Shown piece after piece: positions 22,806-35,069 of a stretch of 64,000 bases of DNA. Source of the stretch: Nipponacmea schrenckii (Eukaryota > Mollusca > Gastropoda > Lottiidae); the NCBI GenBank assembly GCA_030562195.1, contig JAUJPP010000007.1:23805769-23869768 (forward strand), given 5' to 3'. Every line of letters begins with the position of its first letter. The stretch's first letter is position 1. The position numbers and the translations under genes were made by a program. The notes under the pieces are model-generated. The model did not search any database. It saw only the letters and a list, made by a program, of their open reading frames with translations, and was not told the origin of the DNA.

Positions 22806-24984
22806 ATTTTTTATATTGTCGTCACCCACATCCGAATGGGGGGGCGCGTTCTCTGTCCGTCCGTCCCGTCCGTCCGTCCGTCCGTCCGTCCGTCCGTCCG
22901 TCCGTCCGTCCACAATTGCTTGTAAACACTCTACACGGTGTAATTCTTGACGGATTTAGATGAAACTTAATATGAGTGTTTATGATCACGCAAGGATGAA
23001 CCCTATTGAAAATCAGCGAAATCGGAAAAAAATTAGTATGAGTTTGTGCCCTTGTTCTTGAATGGCTCGTAAACACTCTACAAAGTGCAATTCTTGACCG
23101 ATTTTGATGAAACTTGGTGTGAGAGTATGTTATAACTCAAGGATAAACCCTATCGAAAATCAGCGAAATCGAAAAACATTTAGTATGAGTTATTGCCCTT
23201 GTTCTTGAAAACGCGTTCAATTTTAGCTTGTAAACACTCTTGAGAGAACAATTTTTAATGGATTTTAATGAAACTTGGCCTGAGTATTTGTTATCACCCA
23301 AGGATGAAGCCTATTGAAAACCTGTCAAATCGAAAAAAAATTAATATCAGTTATTGCCCTTGTTTTTGAAAACGCGTTCAATTTTTAGCTTGTAAACACT
23401 CTACAAAGCACAGTTATTGACCGATTTTGACGAAACTTGCTGTTTAATATCACCCAAGAATGAACCCTTTTGAAAATAGCACATATCGAAATATATTTAA
23501 TAGGAATTATTGCCCTTGTTCTATAAAATGTGTTGGATTTTTGCCTTGTAAACACTCTACAAGTCACAATTCTTGAGCGATTTTGACATAACTTTGCATG
23601 AGTATTTCTAATCACTTAAGGATGAACCCTATTGAAATTCAGTTAAATCGAAAAATATTTAGTATCAGTTATTGCCCTTGTGTTTGAAAACGCGTTCAAT
23701 TTTAGCTTTTAAGCACTCTAGAAAGAACAATTCTTAATGGATTTTGATAAAACTTGGCTTGAGTATTTGTTTTTACCCAAGGATGAACCTTATTGAAAAT
23801 CAAATAAATCGAAATATATTTAGTGTCAGTTATTGCCCTTGTGTTTGAAAACGGGTTTAACTTTTTGGCTAATAAACACTCTAGAAGGTACAATTCATGA
23901 CCAATGTTGACAAAACTCACTGAAATTGTTGGATATTGCAAGGGATGAGCCTAATTGAAAATTAAAAATATCAAAATATATCTAATATGAATTATTGCCC
24001 TTGTTCTTTTAAACGCGTTCGATTTTTGTCTCGTAAACACTCTACATGGCACAATTCTTGATGGATTTCGATGAAACTTGGTGTGAGAGTGTGTTATAAC
24101 TCAAGGATGAAACCTATTGAAAATCAGCAAAATCAAAAAAAATTTTTAGTATGAGTTACTGCCCTTGTTCTTGAAAACGCATTCAATTTTAGGTTGTAAA
24201 CACTCTAGAAAGAACTATTCTTAATGGATTTTGATTAACTTTGGCTTGAGTATTTGTTTTTACCCAAGGATGAACCCTATTATAAATCAAATAAATAGAA
24301 ATAGTGTCAGTTATAGCCCTTGTTCTTGAAAACGCGTTCAATTTTAGCTTGTAAACACTCTAGAAAGAACAATTTTTAATGGATTTTGATGTAACTTGGC
24401 TGGAGTATTTGTTGTCTCCCAAGGATGAACCCTATTGAAAATCGAAAAATATTTAGTACAAGTTATTGACCTTGTTTTTGAAAACGCGTTCAATTTAACT
24501 CGTAAACACTCTAGAAAGAACAATTTTGAATGGATTTTGATGAAACTTGGCTTTAGTATTTGTTTTCTCACAAGGATAAACCCTATTGAAAATCAGATAA
24601 ATCGGAAAATATTTAGTGTCAGTTATTGCGCCTGTTTTCAAAAACGCTTTCAACTTTTGGCTTGTGAACACTCTAAACATTCCTTTTTGACAAACTCGCT
24701 GAAATTGTTTAATATCAACCAAGGATGAGCCTTATTAAGAATTAAAAATATCAAAATATTATTAAGGGTGAACCCTATTGCAAATCATAAAAATTCCGAA
24801 AAATATTTAATGAGTTGTTATTAGGTACAATTCTTGACAGTTTTAAATGAAACTAGAGACCCTAGAAAAAAATAGGTTGGTAGGTTGAATAATTCATTCC
24901 ACTTATTGTAACCTTACTGAAAAGTTTTTATTTGAAATAAATGCTGCCAGTGGGCGTATATTACCTTGCCTGGCAAGCTATCTT
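22806..24984 (+). mobile_element. Pearl/HINE-type element P1 (subfamily A), head hairpin missing
   Basis: Order: TTTTTT, TATTGTCGTCACCCACATCC, a (GTCC)n block at 22855-22910, then about 12 core monomers of ~160 bp. Monomers contain GTAAACACTCTA, ATGGATTTTGATGAAACTTG, AAGGATGAACCCTATTGAAA and GTTATTGCCCTTGTT. The tail is GTGGGCGTATATTACC followed by the CTTGCCTGGCAAG hairpin and CTATCTT. The core is nearly identical to 37937-40078. This architecture is known from bivalve pearl elements and HINEs (non-autonomous Helentrons). Reading frames in the array, including the minus-strand ones ending in VFTS, are repeat artefacts. Confidence 0.85.
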
Positions 24985-25211
24985 TTATTTAAAAGGTTCA
25001 TTTTCACCTAGACGAAATCTTACTTAATCACTAAAGTGAATATTAGGTGACAATTCCTGTAGTTGTTAATCCTATTTGTTTGAGTGAAAAAGCTGCGAAC
25101 AGATGGAAAATAAAGCTTTCCTTAAAGATTATGAATCATTACCTTCAACTGCAGGAATTATTTATTACCTATTTTTCCCTAGGTGAAATTGAAATTTTTT
25201 AATTCACAATT
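24985..25211. other. Short non-coding stretch with GGTGAAATT-type relics
   Basis: Contains segments such as TTAGGTGACAATTCCTGTAG that recur near 25640-25690 and 40310-40335. They look like remnants of an older repeat. No gene is seen. Confidence 0.35.
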
Positions 25212-25612
25212 AAAAAGTGAATTATGTCCTATGTGAGCCATCGTAATAGAGAGAACCCCCTTGGAAGAAGAGTGGGATACAAGCATACCGGTGAAAACCG
25301 ACTCAGAGAGAGTTATGTCATAGAAACAAGACAACACGATATCTGGCATGTAGGGTGGCTCACATACGACATAATATACTTTTTATTATTAAATAAAACC
25401 TATTTTTTAACTGGGTGAAATTAAAACTTTTTAATTCAAATTTACAAAAATGAAGTATGTTCTATGTGAGCCATAGCCAAAGAGAGTACCCCCTTGGAAG
25501 AAGAGTGGGATACAAGCATACCAGGGAAAAACCGACTCAAGAGGGAGTTATGTCATAGACAACACGATATCTGGTGTGTACGGTGGCTCGCATACGACAT
25601 AATTTACTTTTT
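25212..25612. mobile_element. Two tandem copies of a ~175-bp MITE
   Basis: Units at 25212-25386 and 25446-25612. Each has inverted ends: AAAAAGT, two variable bases, ATTATGTC, one base, then TATGTGAGCCA at the left, and its complement at the right, about 29 bp in unit 1 with few mismatches. The inside carries CCCCCTTGGAAGAAGAGTGG and ATACAAGCATACC. The 60-bp flank between the copies is also duplicated, so the pair arose by tandem duplication of a MITE with its flank. Confidence 0.75.
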
Positions 25613-28013
25613 ATTATTTAATAAAAACCTTAATGTTTGAATTAATAACTTTATATTAAAATGTGGTGATAATTCCTGTAGTTTTTTAATTGAAAACCTG
25701 GATGATTATTTTTTTCACCAATGTGAAAATTAGGTAATAATTTTTTTTAATTAAAAGCTATAAACTAACCTTTGTGAAAAAATCTTACTTCAAAATGGAG
25801 CACAACTACAGCATGGTTAAAGATTAATTGATGTAGCCCAACTTTTCAGACGATACTTATATTTAATGGTAAATCAGATTTCAATGTACTTATCAGTGAT
25901 ACCACTTATTGAAAACCTTACGATAATTTCTGGGTATTCATATTGACCAATAGATGTATTATAACTTTCATTTATTATGCAGCCTGTATAGGCCTATAAC
26001 ATCTATATAAAATGTGCTTCCATGCAAGAGCTCTTTATAGCGATAAGCTATACGTATCCCAATTAGATTTGTAAAGCTTGACATGTCTAGGTGTTGCTCC
26101 ATTTGAAAAGAGGGATAGTATTTTACCACACAACTCTTTTAATTTCATTATCTTACAAATTCCCATATATAGGGGAAAATAATTAAACATTATATATGCT
26201 ATTGTCCTGTTGTCTTACGTTTCGGCTAAATGCCTTCCTTAGAAATAATGTAATCATAGACTACTGAAGTTTTTACATTAGACAACAGGACAATAGTATA
26301 TGTCTTTTTTACTCATTTATTACAACATGTTAAAATCTCATGCCCATTATTAACTGCAACGTAAATACTGGGAGGTTGAATTTTATTTCATCTTTATGTG
26401 CTGGCCCTTTGATAAATGTTAGATCTTGTTGTTTAAAATGTTTTATTTCATTTTTACTTTTGTTATATTTTTATCTTAATTGTATTTCATTTTGAGTCGG
26501 TGAAAATGGCTTCGGGCTTATAATTTTTTTAAAAATAAACATATATAATAAAACTCGATGCTATTTTGAGACAACTTTCATAATTGAATAAAATCCAATA
26601 AGTATATATAACTAAAGGCATAACAACTATAAATCCTGGATATATGCTTGGTCCAATACAGGGATGTATCTCGGAAACGCCTGAGAGGGATGAGTTGCAA
26701 AAGTGAGAGGTGACGACATAACAGAAAACAACATGAAATGAAAATGTCAATTATGAAATGATTTAAAAAGTTCTAATGGCGTAAAGTGTGTGGAATTTAA
26801 CTGGCTCCTCAAAGAACACTTTAATTTATTTCTAACTTATGCGTCGAAAGACGAACAGGAGTGTGGTTTGGACACGATATATCTGTGAACAATGAAAATG
26901 TTTGGATGTGATCAGAGTACAGGATTATTAGGTTATCAAAGTGTTCCTTGAATTGTAAAGAGGACAATGATACCTGGTTTTAAAAGTGCTGTAAAGTAAG
27001 TAATGAAAAAATTATTCTTTGTCGCACATTTAACTGACACTTGCCTGCGACTTGTGGCTTCAAATGACCGAGATTTCAGTCTTTCTCTTGATCCCGGTTG
27101 GAAAAACGACATGGAGAATCCCTAGTTGTTAGAGATCTTTGACAGGCTACCATTCTGATTAAGCAGCTATTTCTGAATGCGAAAACAATCTGTTTTTTGA
27201 CGAAGAAACTTTATTTGTAATTATCAATTAACATTATCACATTCGAAACAATACATCAGTTTTAAAATGTAAAATACGTTTAATAATAAAAGGCCTCATA
27301 AATAGGTTTGATGATAACACATATTAAGATCGGAACAGTATTAAATTATAAACAAGTCAATAACGCCGATTCGTATCGATAAAAATTGCTTCATATCACA
27401 GATTAAATATTACTTAATTAATTACTGGATTGTAATATACGTTGATATATATGTCTCACTGTCTTCTGACCGAAGGGTGATATATAATTGTAGAAATTTG
27501 CTCATATTTCATTATTTTCATTTGGAAATGAATCTGAACAAGGCGAAGGCTCTGACAGTCGATGAAAGCAAATGATATGTTGATGGCCGCCAAATACTAA
27601 CTATTAACTCAAAACTACTGGACGAATTGAAACAAAATACAAGTGTTATTTTAGAGAAATATGTTTCCTACTTATCCTAAAGGTTTCAGTTCGTTCCATT
27701 TATAGGCCTATTAATGCCTTTAAGATAAATTCAGTTTGATTCCGCTGTAATTCTCGATGTTTTTGATAATGAAAATGTTACTTTCCCTTTAAGTGACTCT
27801 TGGTCAACATTAGTAGAAAGAAGATTGCACTTGAACAGAAACATATTTATTGTGAGTAACACCGTATACAACATTTTAACAACGTCAAATATTTATCACT
27901 TGCCAGCAAATTCTGCAAATTCTACGTTCATGTGATGAGGCATTTATTTTCAACATCCTCTAACATCATTTTAATAGCCTTTAAGCAAATAACCTTTACT
28001 TTCACAATTTCCC
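25613..28013. other. Non-coding stretch left of the GPCR gene
   Basis: No exon supported. It contains a small inverted repeat (26190-26304, listed separately). The part near 28,000 should be the 3' UTR of the minus-strand GPCR, but no polyadenylation site is certain. Confidence 0.4.
26190..26304. repeat. Inverted repeat, ~25-bp arms
   Basis: CTATTGTCCTGTTGTCT near 26199-26215 is matched in inverted form by AGACAACAGGACAATAG near 26279-26296, with about 60 bp between, including CGTTTCGGCTAAATGCCTTC. It is a fold-back or small MITE-like unit. Confidence 0.7.
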
Positions 28014-29417
28014 TTACATATTATCAGACCCTGCTGAGATAGGGGTGTGGGTGGAGTGGATGTTAATTTTCGGTTGATAGCGACAAGGTAGACATTTTTT
28101 CATGAGAGTGAGCCTGTACCTTGAACTGATAACGAGATAAGTTACAAAATCAACACAATAACTGACAATATTCAATAAACCTCCCACCTCTTGAACAAAG
28201 AGAAATGTGTAGCGATTTTCATTAAAATAATTATATTCGGGAACTAAATTAACTACAACCATATTGATAGACATCGGCAAGGAGAGCACAAAAAATATAC
28301 ACGTAGACACGAGAATAGCAATGGTCGTCTGACGCTCTCGTTTGTCCATGTTTGTGTCGCTTTTATTTTCCCGTAAGCTCTTTCTGGTTTTAAAACTTCT
28401 CCTTAACGCCACACACAAGACCACATTAAAGATAAATAGCGCAACGACTGGAATATACACAAATATTATTTTTGCAGCCATGCTGAAATGATTGATAACG
28501 ACCGGATCAAAGTCACTTCTTATCATTCCATATTTCACAATACCATCTTCTCCAATTTGTTCTGACAAGTAAAAAGACAAAGCCAGATATACGTGGAAAG
28601 TCATTGATACGATTATCATACATACAATGCAAATAATAGGAGATTTAACCAATCTTGATTTCGCCAGTTTCATAGGAAAGACAATTGCCATCATTCTTTC
28701 GAATGACACCAGCATCACCAAACAATATACAGTTCTTGTCAACGCGCCACCAAAATAGTTACTCAGATAAATCACACTTAGAAAGTAGAATTGAGTTTGG
28801 GTATATTCAATTTCACCATGAATTAAAGGTGGGATGCGCCTAATCGAAGTTACAATGAAGTAAGTTATTTGCAATAAACTAATGCCAACCAAATACAAAC
28901 TAGTGGCACTTTTCCTCATTTCTTTGTCCACAAAAACAACAACGTTTAGAATATTAGTTACCAATCCAATAGAGCACACTGGCAACCAAATATTTTGAGT
29001 AATTTGGATAGCTTGGTTATATGTTTCTTTCGATATAAACCCACCACTTGCAGGAATCTTCGAGGAAGTGTTACCAACAGAATCTCTCGTACTGTTTTGA
29101 AATTCCTCATTTCCTATAGAAAGATTTTTTTCTGTTTCCAAATTTTTCCTGTTGGATGTCACATTACCAAAATTTGCTGATATCTGGCCGGATTTGGTAC
29201 CGGGATCTGTTATGTTTATCAATCGGCCATCGGTTGCAACCAGATTTTCGGATGTTTCGATTGTTCCTATTATCAGAGCGGATATTAAGAGCAAAACAAA
29301 CATAACTAAATACATATTTCTCAAAGGATAAATAAAACAATCCGTAAACTGTTTGATCTTATTTCCAAAGAGCTTTATAGTCGTACAGTACAAATTAATT
29401 ATGATAAGATTCCACAT
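28014..29417 (-). CDS. Class A (rhodopsin-like) G-protein coupled receptor, orphan, single exon
   Basis: The longest frame is 467 aa. Met35 (start at 29315) is the more likely start because residues 35-52 form a hydrophobic signal-peptide-like stretch. The extracellular N-terminus (about 55-140) has five N-glycosylation sequons at N68, N85, N98, N108 and N116. Seven hydrophobic segments follow. TM1 contains GLVTN, matching the conserved G-x3-N. TM3 ends in FER in place of DRY. Intracellular loop 3 is Lys/Arg-rich (SFKTRKSLRENK, then DKRERQTTIAI). TM6 has FFVLSLP rather than CWxP, and TM7 ends DFVTY in place of NPxxY. The Cys at the top of TM3 and its ECL2 partner are both absent. The C-tail has CLPC, a possible palmitoylation site. 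It resembles the expanded peptide or chemosensory receptors of lophotrochozoans, and its ligand is unknown. No intron interrupts the coding region. Confidence 0.85.
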   Translation of the reverse strand: MWNLIIINLYCTTIKLFGNKIKQFTDCFIYPLRNMYLVMFVLLLISALIIGTIETSENLVATDGRLINITDPGTKSGQISANFGNVTSNRKNLETEKNLSIGNEEFQNSTRDSVGNTSSKIPASGGFISKETYNQAIQITQNIWLPVCSIGLVTNILNVVVFVDKEMRKSATSLYLVGISLLQITYFIVTSIRRIPPLIHGEIEYTQTQFYFLSVIYLSNYFGGALTRTVYCLVMLVSFERMMAIVFPMKLAKSRLVKSPIICIVCMIIVSMTFHVYLALSFYLSEQIGEDGIVKYGMIRSDFDPVVINHFSMAAKIIFVYIPVVALFIFNVVLCVALRRSFKTRKSLRENKSDTNMDKRERQTTIAILVSTCIFFVLSLPMSINMVVVNLVPEYNYFNENRYTFLFVQEVGGLLNIVSYCVDFVTYLVISSRYRLTLMKKCLPCRYQPKINIHSTHTPISAGSDNM

Positions 29418-32400
29418 AATTAAAGGCGATATCCCTGCTTTATAACACGGACGTAGATAATTATTGATTTCAATAACATAAGCCTCCGAGTGTTTATCAT
29501 GAATTACGATGTTAAATTTTTGTGGGGATGGGGGGGGGGGGTGTTGAAGACCAATTTGTGGAAAACATTTAGGACACTCGAATGCAAATTGTCATATTAA
29601 GAGTAGAATTAAAATGAACAATAAATAGCTGGAGATCCGAAAGATGAAAAAATCATTCAAACTTATGAGGTCTATATTACTATATGGAATTTATTATCAC
29701 TGGCTAACGCAGACATTAAAGGGCCAGTATAAAAAATTTTCATTATTTCTAACATCGTAGATTATACCTCCAAATACCTTTAAAATGCTTTTCACATCGT
29801 TGTATCGACTTGATCGACCTGAACTTGTTTTTATAAGGCTTAATTTTAAACGATGTATAATCATATTGATCAGGTATTAACATTGAAGTACAGAGCATAT
29901 TTCAATAATTGTTTCAGATATAATTAACTATACTTTTGAAAATGATCTGTTTGCTTACCGGTACTGACCCTTTTAAGCAATCAAGAAAATTCCTGATATT
30001 GTATTTACTTTTTTGCACATTGTCTTTTACATTCGTTTTTTTTTATCACTGAAGGAAGTTGTGAACTATGAAACAAGATCACCCTTTTAGTGTTCCTTTG
30101 TCTCCGTTCTTTAAATCAGAATATTCTGAAACAATGACAGGAAATACAAGTTTTGAATTGTTCCATTCATCAGTAAATAGCTAGCAGATTAAGTCTTTCT
30201 GGTTGAAATTTATAATAGAGGCTATCTTTTTTTTGTTCACTGTTTTCTATGGAATTTTTATAATGGAGGTTATCTTTTTTTGTTCACTGTTTTCTATGGA
30301 AGTTTGTTAAATCCTAAGAATTGCCGGAAGTCTGTTAGATATCCTTCATAACCAGTACATTCGTATATGACAAGAAATTAAATGGCAATAATCTATAACA
30401 ATATGTAACCGAATTTATAAAATATAGTTTACTTCCAAACTGCAAGTTAGGGGTTACGCTCTTCAATTAAATTTTAATGAAAATGCAATAATGTTCTGTA
30501 TACGGTATTCTCTTATAATTTTTGTTAAACTTTACACAGATCTACTCCTGCTCGTTATGCTATATTATAAAGGACGTTTTACCGAATTATCATGCTTAAA
30601 CATCTAACATATAGTATGCATCTACTGGTGGTATAATGAGCTGTGAAAAAAAGTTTTTTGTTTTTTGTTTTGACTTCGAACATTAGGGCTTAAGCAATTT
30701 TCAGATGACAACATATGATAGTTTACTATTAGAATTACATTGTCGCATATAACTGCACTGTTGCATGATTTCAGAATTACAATTGAAGTTTTATGAACAA
30801 AATACGCCGTAGCGTAGAGTGCTCCTTTACTAAGAGTCCAGTCCTTTAGAAGCTATATAGGTGTGTAGGCTAATGCCTAAATTCTTAAGTAAATGACCAC
30901 ATTTTTTTTTCTTTCAACACTCTCTTCGTTTCATCGTTCATTTTTTATTGCCAATATTTCAAACAAATAGGACTAGTGGATAATTGCTTTTCTATAAGAC
31001 AAAAAAGGAGATTTATTAGACAAATACTAGGACTACTCTTAATTCGATCAAATTAAAAACTTGTTGAATACCAAAGTCTGAAATTTTTATATAAAATAAA
31101 AAAGGATTTCAAGCCCATCCGTCTATCTAGATCTGACCATATCGAAGCAATGGCGTATTAAGAGGATATTTTAAAAATATCGAACGTCAATATTTTGGTC
31201 CGCAAGGCCATTATATTTAGTCTGTTTTTCTAGTGCCCCTTTCGTCACATTGATCATTTTGCCTGTTTAGTCATACCATATAATATCTGGGTTAAATTTC
31301 GTTGTTAAAATCAAAAGAGTGAATCTGAAATATATCCTACTCTTGCTAATCTAATATCATTGTATTAAATCGCAGTTATTAGTTATTAGTATTGTTTTAT
31401 AGACAGGTATAGGTTTATTAAAGAGTGTTCAAAAGCTACCAAATTGGTGATGTTTTGGATGTGGTCTGTGATAGGTTTTTCTATGCACCGTGCTCTGTGT
31501 AAATTAGTTACGACCACTATGTGGTGATCAAGGGAGGTAAAACCGTCTGCTAAAAGAAGTAGGTCAAATTCTCTGGCATGTTATAAAAACATAATATTAA
31601 GTTTGCCCTGGATAGTGACTTACTTTTTTTGTTGAACCTAACCAAAGAGACTATTAATGTGTTTATTTTCAAATGCAATAAGTCATCCAACTTTCATCAG
31701 GGTAGGCTACCGGTACCTTTTCATATATATTATTGGCATGAGAGTGATTAGACTATGACTATCAATATCATCATGTCTCAATCGCAATGAATAACACTTT
31801 GTACAGTATCGCATTGATAAACCAATATCAATTTTGTCTGAGCAAAGCAAATGTTTATGTTTTCATTTTTTCCATAATTTTAAGAAAATTTGGATATCTG
31901 CCTCAAAATGGAAGACCATCCTGTTATTTTTTTTTCAAAAGTCTTGATGAAAAGTAAAATATCTTATTGTTTTAAGCTAATAACTGTGTAGGCCTAAGGA
32001 AGTTTGCTTTTGAAAGAAGCATAATTCTCTTGTAGAAATCCAACCCAAAAGGTCCAAAGTCCAAAATCAAATTTTGAAGACAAAGCTTTATTACTAATGT
32101 GATCATCAAAGCTGAGACTGGCAGTAGGCCTGCAACATAATATTAAGGCTGCTAATGCTATTCAAATTCTCATAGAAATGGTGGAAAAAATGCTAAAAAA
32201 AACTGTTTAGGCCTACTTTGCTCAGACAATAGATTGAGATCTATAAACTATATTTACCGGTATGAATTGAATTTTCAACTCAAAAATACTACTGATTGTT
32301 TTTAAGATAGTGAAAATTCTAGAGAATTAAAACTTAGCAGTATTATTTAGAAAAATGATTGATTTGTTTTTTTTTTTCAATCAAAAATTTTGACTTTTTA

Positions 32401-33308
32401 AGGAGGGAAGTTTATAAATTAAATTTCCAAATACACCCATGGCTATCCTAAGACATGTTCTGAGTAGTCCTACTTGAAAAAATGAAAGATAAAATTCTAA
32501 ACTCCCTCTGATTAGAGAGGTGATTCTAGGCCTAAGTCTAAGATATAAAACCAATCTGTTAAGTGGCCTACCATTATCTGTTTATTGCAAGATGACTAAT
32601 ACTGGTTTTTAGTTACCTCATAAATATTATTCTCTATTACATAATTAGGCACTTAGTCTAAAAAGGGTCTGTTTCCTTCATATAGTAAACAAGCTGTAGA
32701 TTAAGTTTATAACAAATGAACACATTTTGGATAGAAAGGAGCAGGTGATAAATCACTAGAAATAATGATAGGGATATCTGTAAATTATAAGATAATCTGT
32801 CACTATACATTTTTTGCCTAATTTTTAGGATTATAACGTATGTAATAGCTTTAGATTAATTACTAACAAAATGCTTTGTTAAGTCACATAATTATAGAAG
32901 ATTAAGACATAGATAATCAAACAGGCTAAATTAATCTTATTAATTAGATAATAAACCAAACATCAGAGGACACTAACATCGGCTTAGCCCACATGCAAGC
33001 TGCTCACTGATTGGGGAAATTATCACAGGTTGAATCATGGAAGGTTTGAGACCTCAATAACAGGATTAGGAATATCTTTTTTTTGTATTGAATTGAATTC
33101 TCAAATGTAAATCCCTAACCTTAATGTGTGGGTCGTCCATGAAAAAAAATAAATACACAGGACTGCAAAATTTTCATTTATTGATATCATATTATTGGTA
33201 TGTTATACAGATAAACTCCAAAACTTGGTAAATTTATGGTAGGGTAGTAATTCATTTTAATTTGAAATACTAAGTATATAGTTCTGACTTCATGACCTTG
33301 GCCAGTGC
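29418..33308. other. Non-coding stretch between the GPCR and SLC25A42-like genes
   Basis: AT-rich, with a G run near 29524-29542 and one small tandem duplication (30208-30303). It should contain the promoters of the two divergently oriented genes. I see no exon, RNA gene or convincing core promoter. Confidence 0.4.
30208..30303. repeat. Two tandem copies of a ~50-bp unit
   Basis: TTTATAAT(A/G)GAGG(C/T)TATC, a T tract, then GTTCACTGTTTTCTATGGAA occurs twice in direct succession with two substitutions and a one-base length change in the T tract. Confidence 0.85.
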
Positions 33309-34641
33309 TTTTTATACGCCCACACATAAATGTGGGCGTATATTGTAGTCGCCCCTGTCTGTCCGTCTGTCTGTCCGTCTGCCTGTCCACAATTGTTGTG
33401 AACACGATAGAGACCACATTTCTTGATGGATTTTGACCAAATTTGGTGAGTGTGTTTGTTATAACCCAAGGAAGAAGCCTATTGAAAATTAGACCAATCA
33501 AAAAATATTCAATGAGTTATTGCCCTTGTTTTTGAAAATTTGTTGTGAACACGATTAAGAGTGTGTTTCTTAATGGATTTTGATGAAATTTGGTGTGATT
33601 GCTTGTTATTACTTAAGAATGAAGCCTATTGAAAATCAGACAAATCGAAAAATAAATTGATGAGTTATTGCCCTTGTTCTTGAAAACACATTCATCTGCC
33701 TGTCCACAATTGTTGTGAACACGATAGAGACCACATTTCTTGATGGATTTTGACCAATTTTGGTGAGTGTGTTTGTTATAACCCAAGGAAGAAGACTATT
33801 GAAAATCAGACCAATCGAAAAATATTCAATGAGTTATTGCCCTTGTTTTTGAAAATTTGTTGTGAACACGTTTAAGAGTGTGTTTCTTGATGGATTTTGA
33901 TGAAATTTGGTGTGATTGCTTGTTATTACATAAGGATGAAGCCTATTGACAATCAGACAAATCGAAAAATAAATTGATGAGTTATTGCCCTTGTTCTTGA
34001 AAACACATTCATTTTGCGTTCAAAAATGTGTTGTGGACATGATAGAGAGATGGATTTTGACCAATTTCGGTGTGTGTGTTTGTAATCATCCAAGGATGAA
34101 GCCTTCTGCCCGCCTGTCTGTCTGTCTGTCCGTCTGTCTGTCCGTCTGCCTGTCCTTAATTGTTGTGAACACGATAGAGACCACATTTCTTGATGGATTT
34201 TAATGAAACTTGGAATGAGTCTTTGTAATGACCCAAGGATGAAGCCTATTGAAAATGAAACCAATCAAAAAATATTTACTATGAGTTATTGCCCTTGTCC
34301 TAAAATTCCTTGTGAACACGATAGGGAGCCGGGTTCTTGATAGAATTGGATGAAACTTGGTGTGAGTGTTTGTTATAACTCGAGGATAGACCCTATTGAA
34401 ATTCAGACTAATCAAAAAATATTTATTGAGTTATTGCCCTTGTTCTTTAAAACGTGTTCACTTTATCAGCCTCTGATTCTTTGTAGACTTGATAGAGATC
34501 TGGTTTCTTGATAGATTTTGACAAAGCATGATTTGAGCCTTTAACATTTAAAATATTGCATTTACTGATACCTCTTGTCCACCGCCCAAATAACTCAGGC
34601 TGCCAATGGTGGGTGTATTACGATGGGCCATCGCTATTTTT
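33309..34641 (+). mobile_element. Pearl/HINE-type element B1 (subfamily B), complete
   Basis: The head is TTTTTATACGCCCACA paired with TGTGGGCGTATA (hairpin). A GTCT/GTCC block follows, then ~160-bp monomers with GTTGTGAACACGAT(A), TTCTTGATGGATTTTGA, AAGGATGAAGCCTATTGAAA and GAGTTATTGCCCTTG. The tail is GGTGGGTGTATTA, hairpin CGATGGGCCATCG, then CTATTTTT. A second tetranucleotide block sits inside the array at about 34104-34156. The element ends 145 bp before the SLC25A42-like start codon. Confidence 0.85.
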
Positions 34642-34785
34642 ATGAGAATACTATTCTCATATCACCTTAACACTAAATTTCATTCTCTGTTTTCAGTTAG
34701 ATAATATGACTGGGTTGTTGGTATATGTAGGGTATATATCTTAGCTACAGTTTAGCTAAACTTAGAACTTTTTCTGATCCATTCA

Positions 34786-34993
34786 ATGGAAAGGGGAAAT
34801 CTATTCCGTGGTAAAAATAATCATGTTGAACACTACCATAAAGAAGAACACCATGTTAATGAAAAGGTAATGAGTAGTGCTGCATATTGCAGCTGGAATA
34901 CATATTGTGATAAATTACAATATGTGTTTGAAATGATAGCTCACCTGTTTTTATACGCCCACACATAAATGTGGGCGTATATTTATGTAGTCC

Positions 34994-35069
<76 letters not shown>

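Noticed and set aside
22822..24728. Series of minus-strand frames such as IFNRVHPWV...CRVFTS
   Set aside because: The same peptide recurs with each ~160-bp monomer and at 37202-39880. This periodicity comes from the repeat, with no start or stop conservation and no splice structure.
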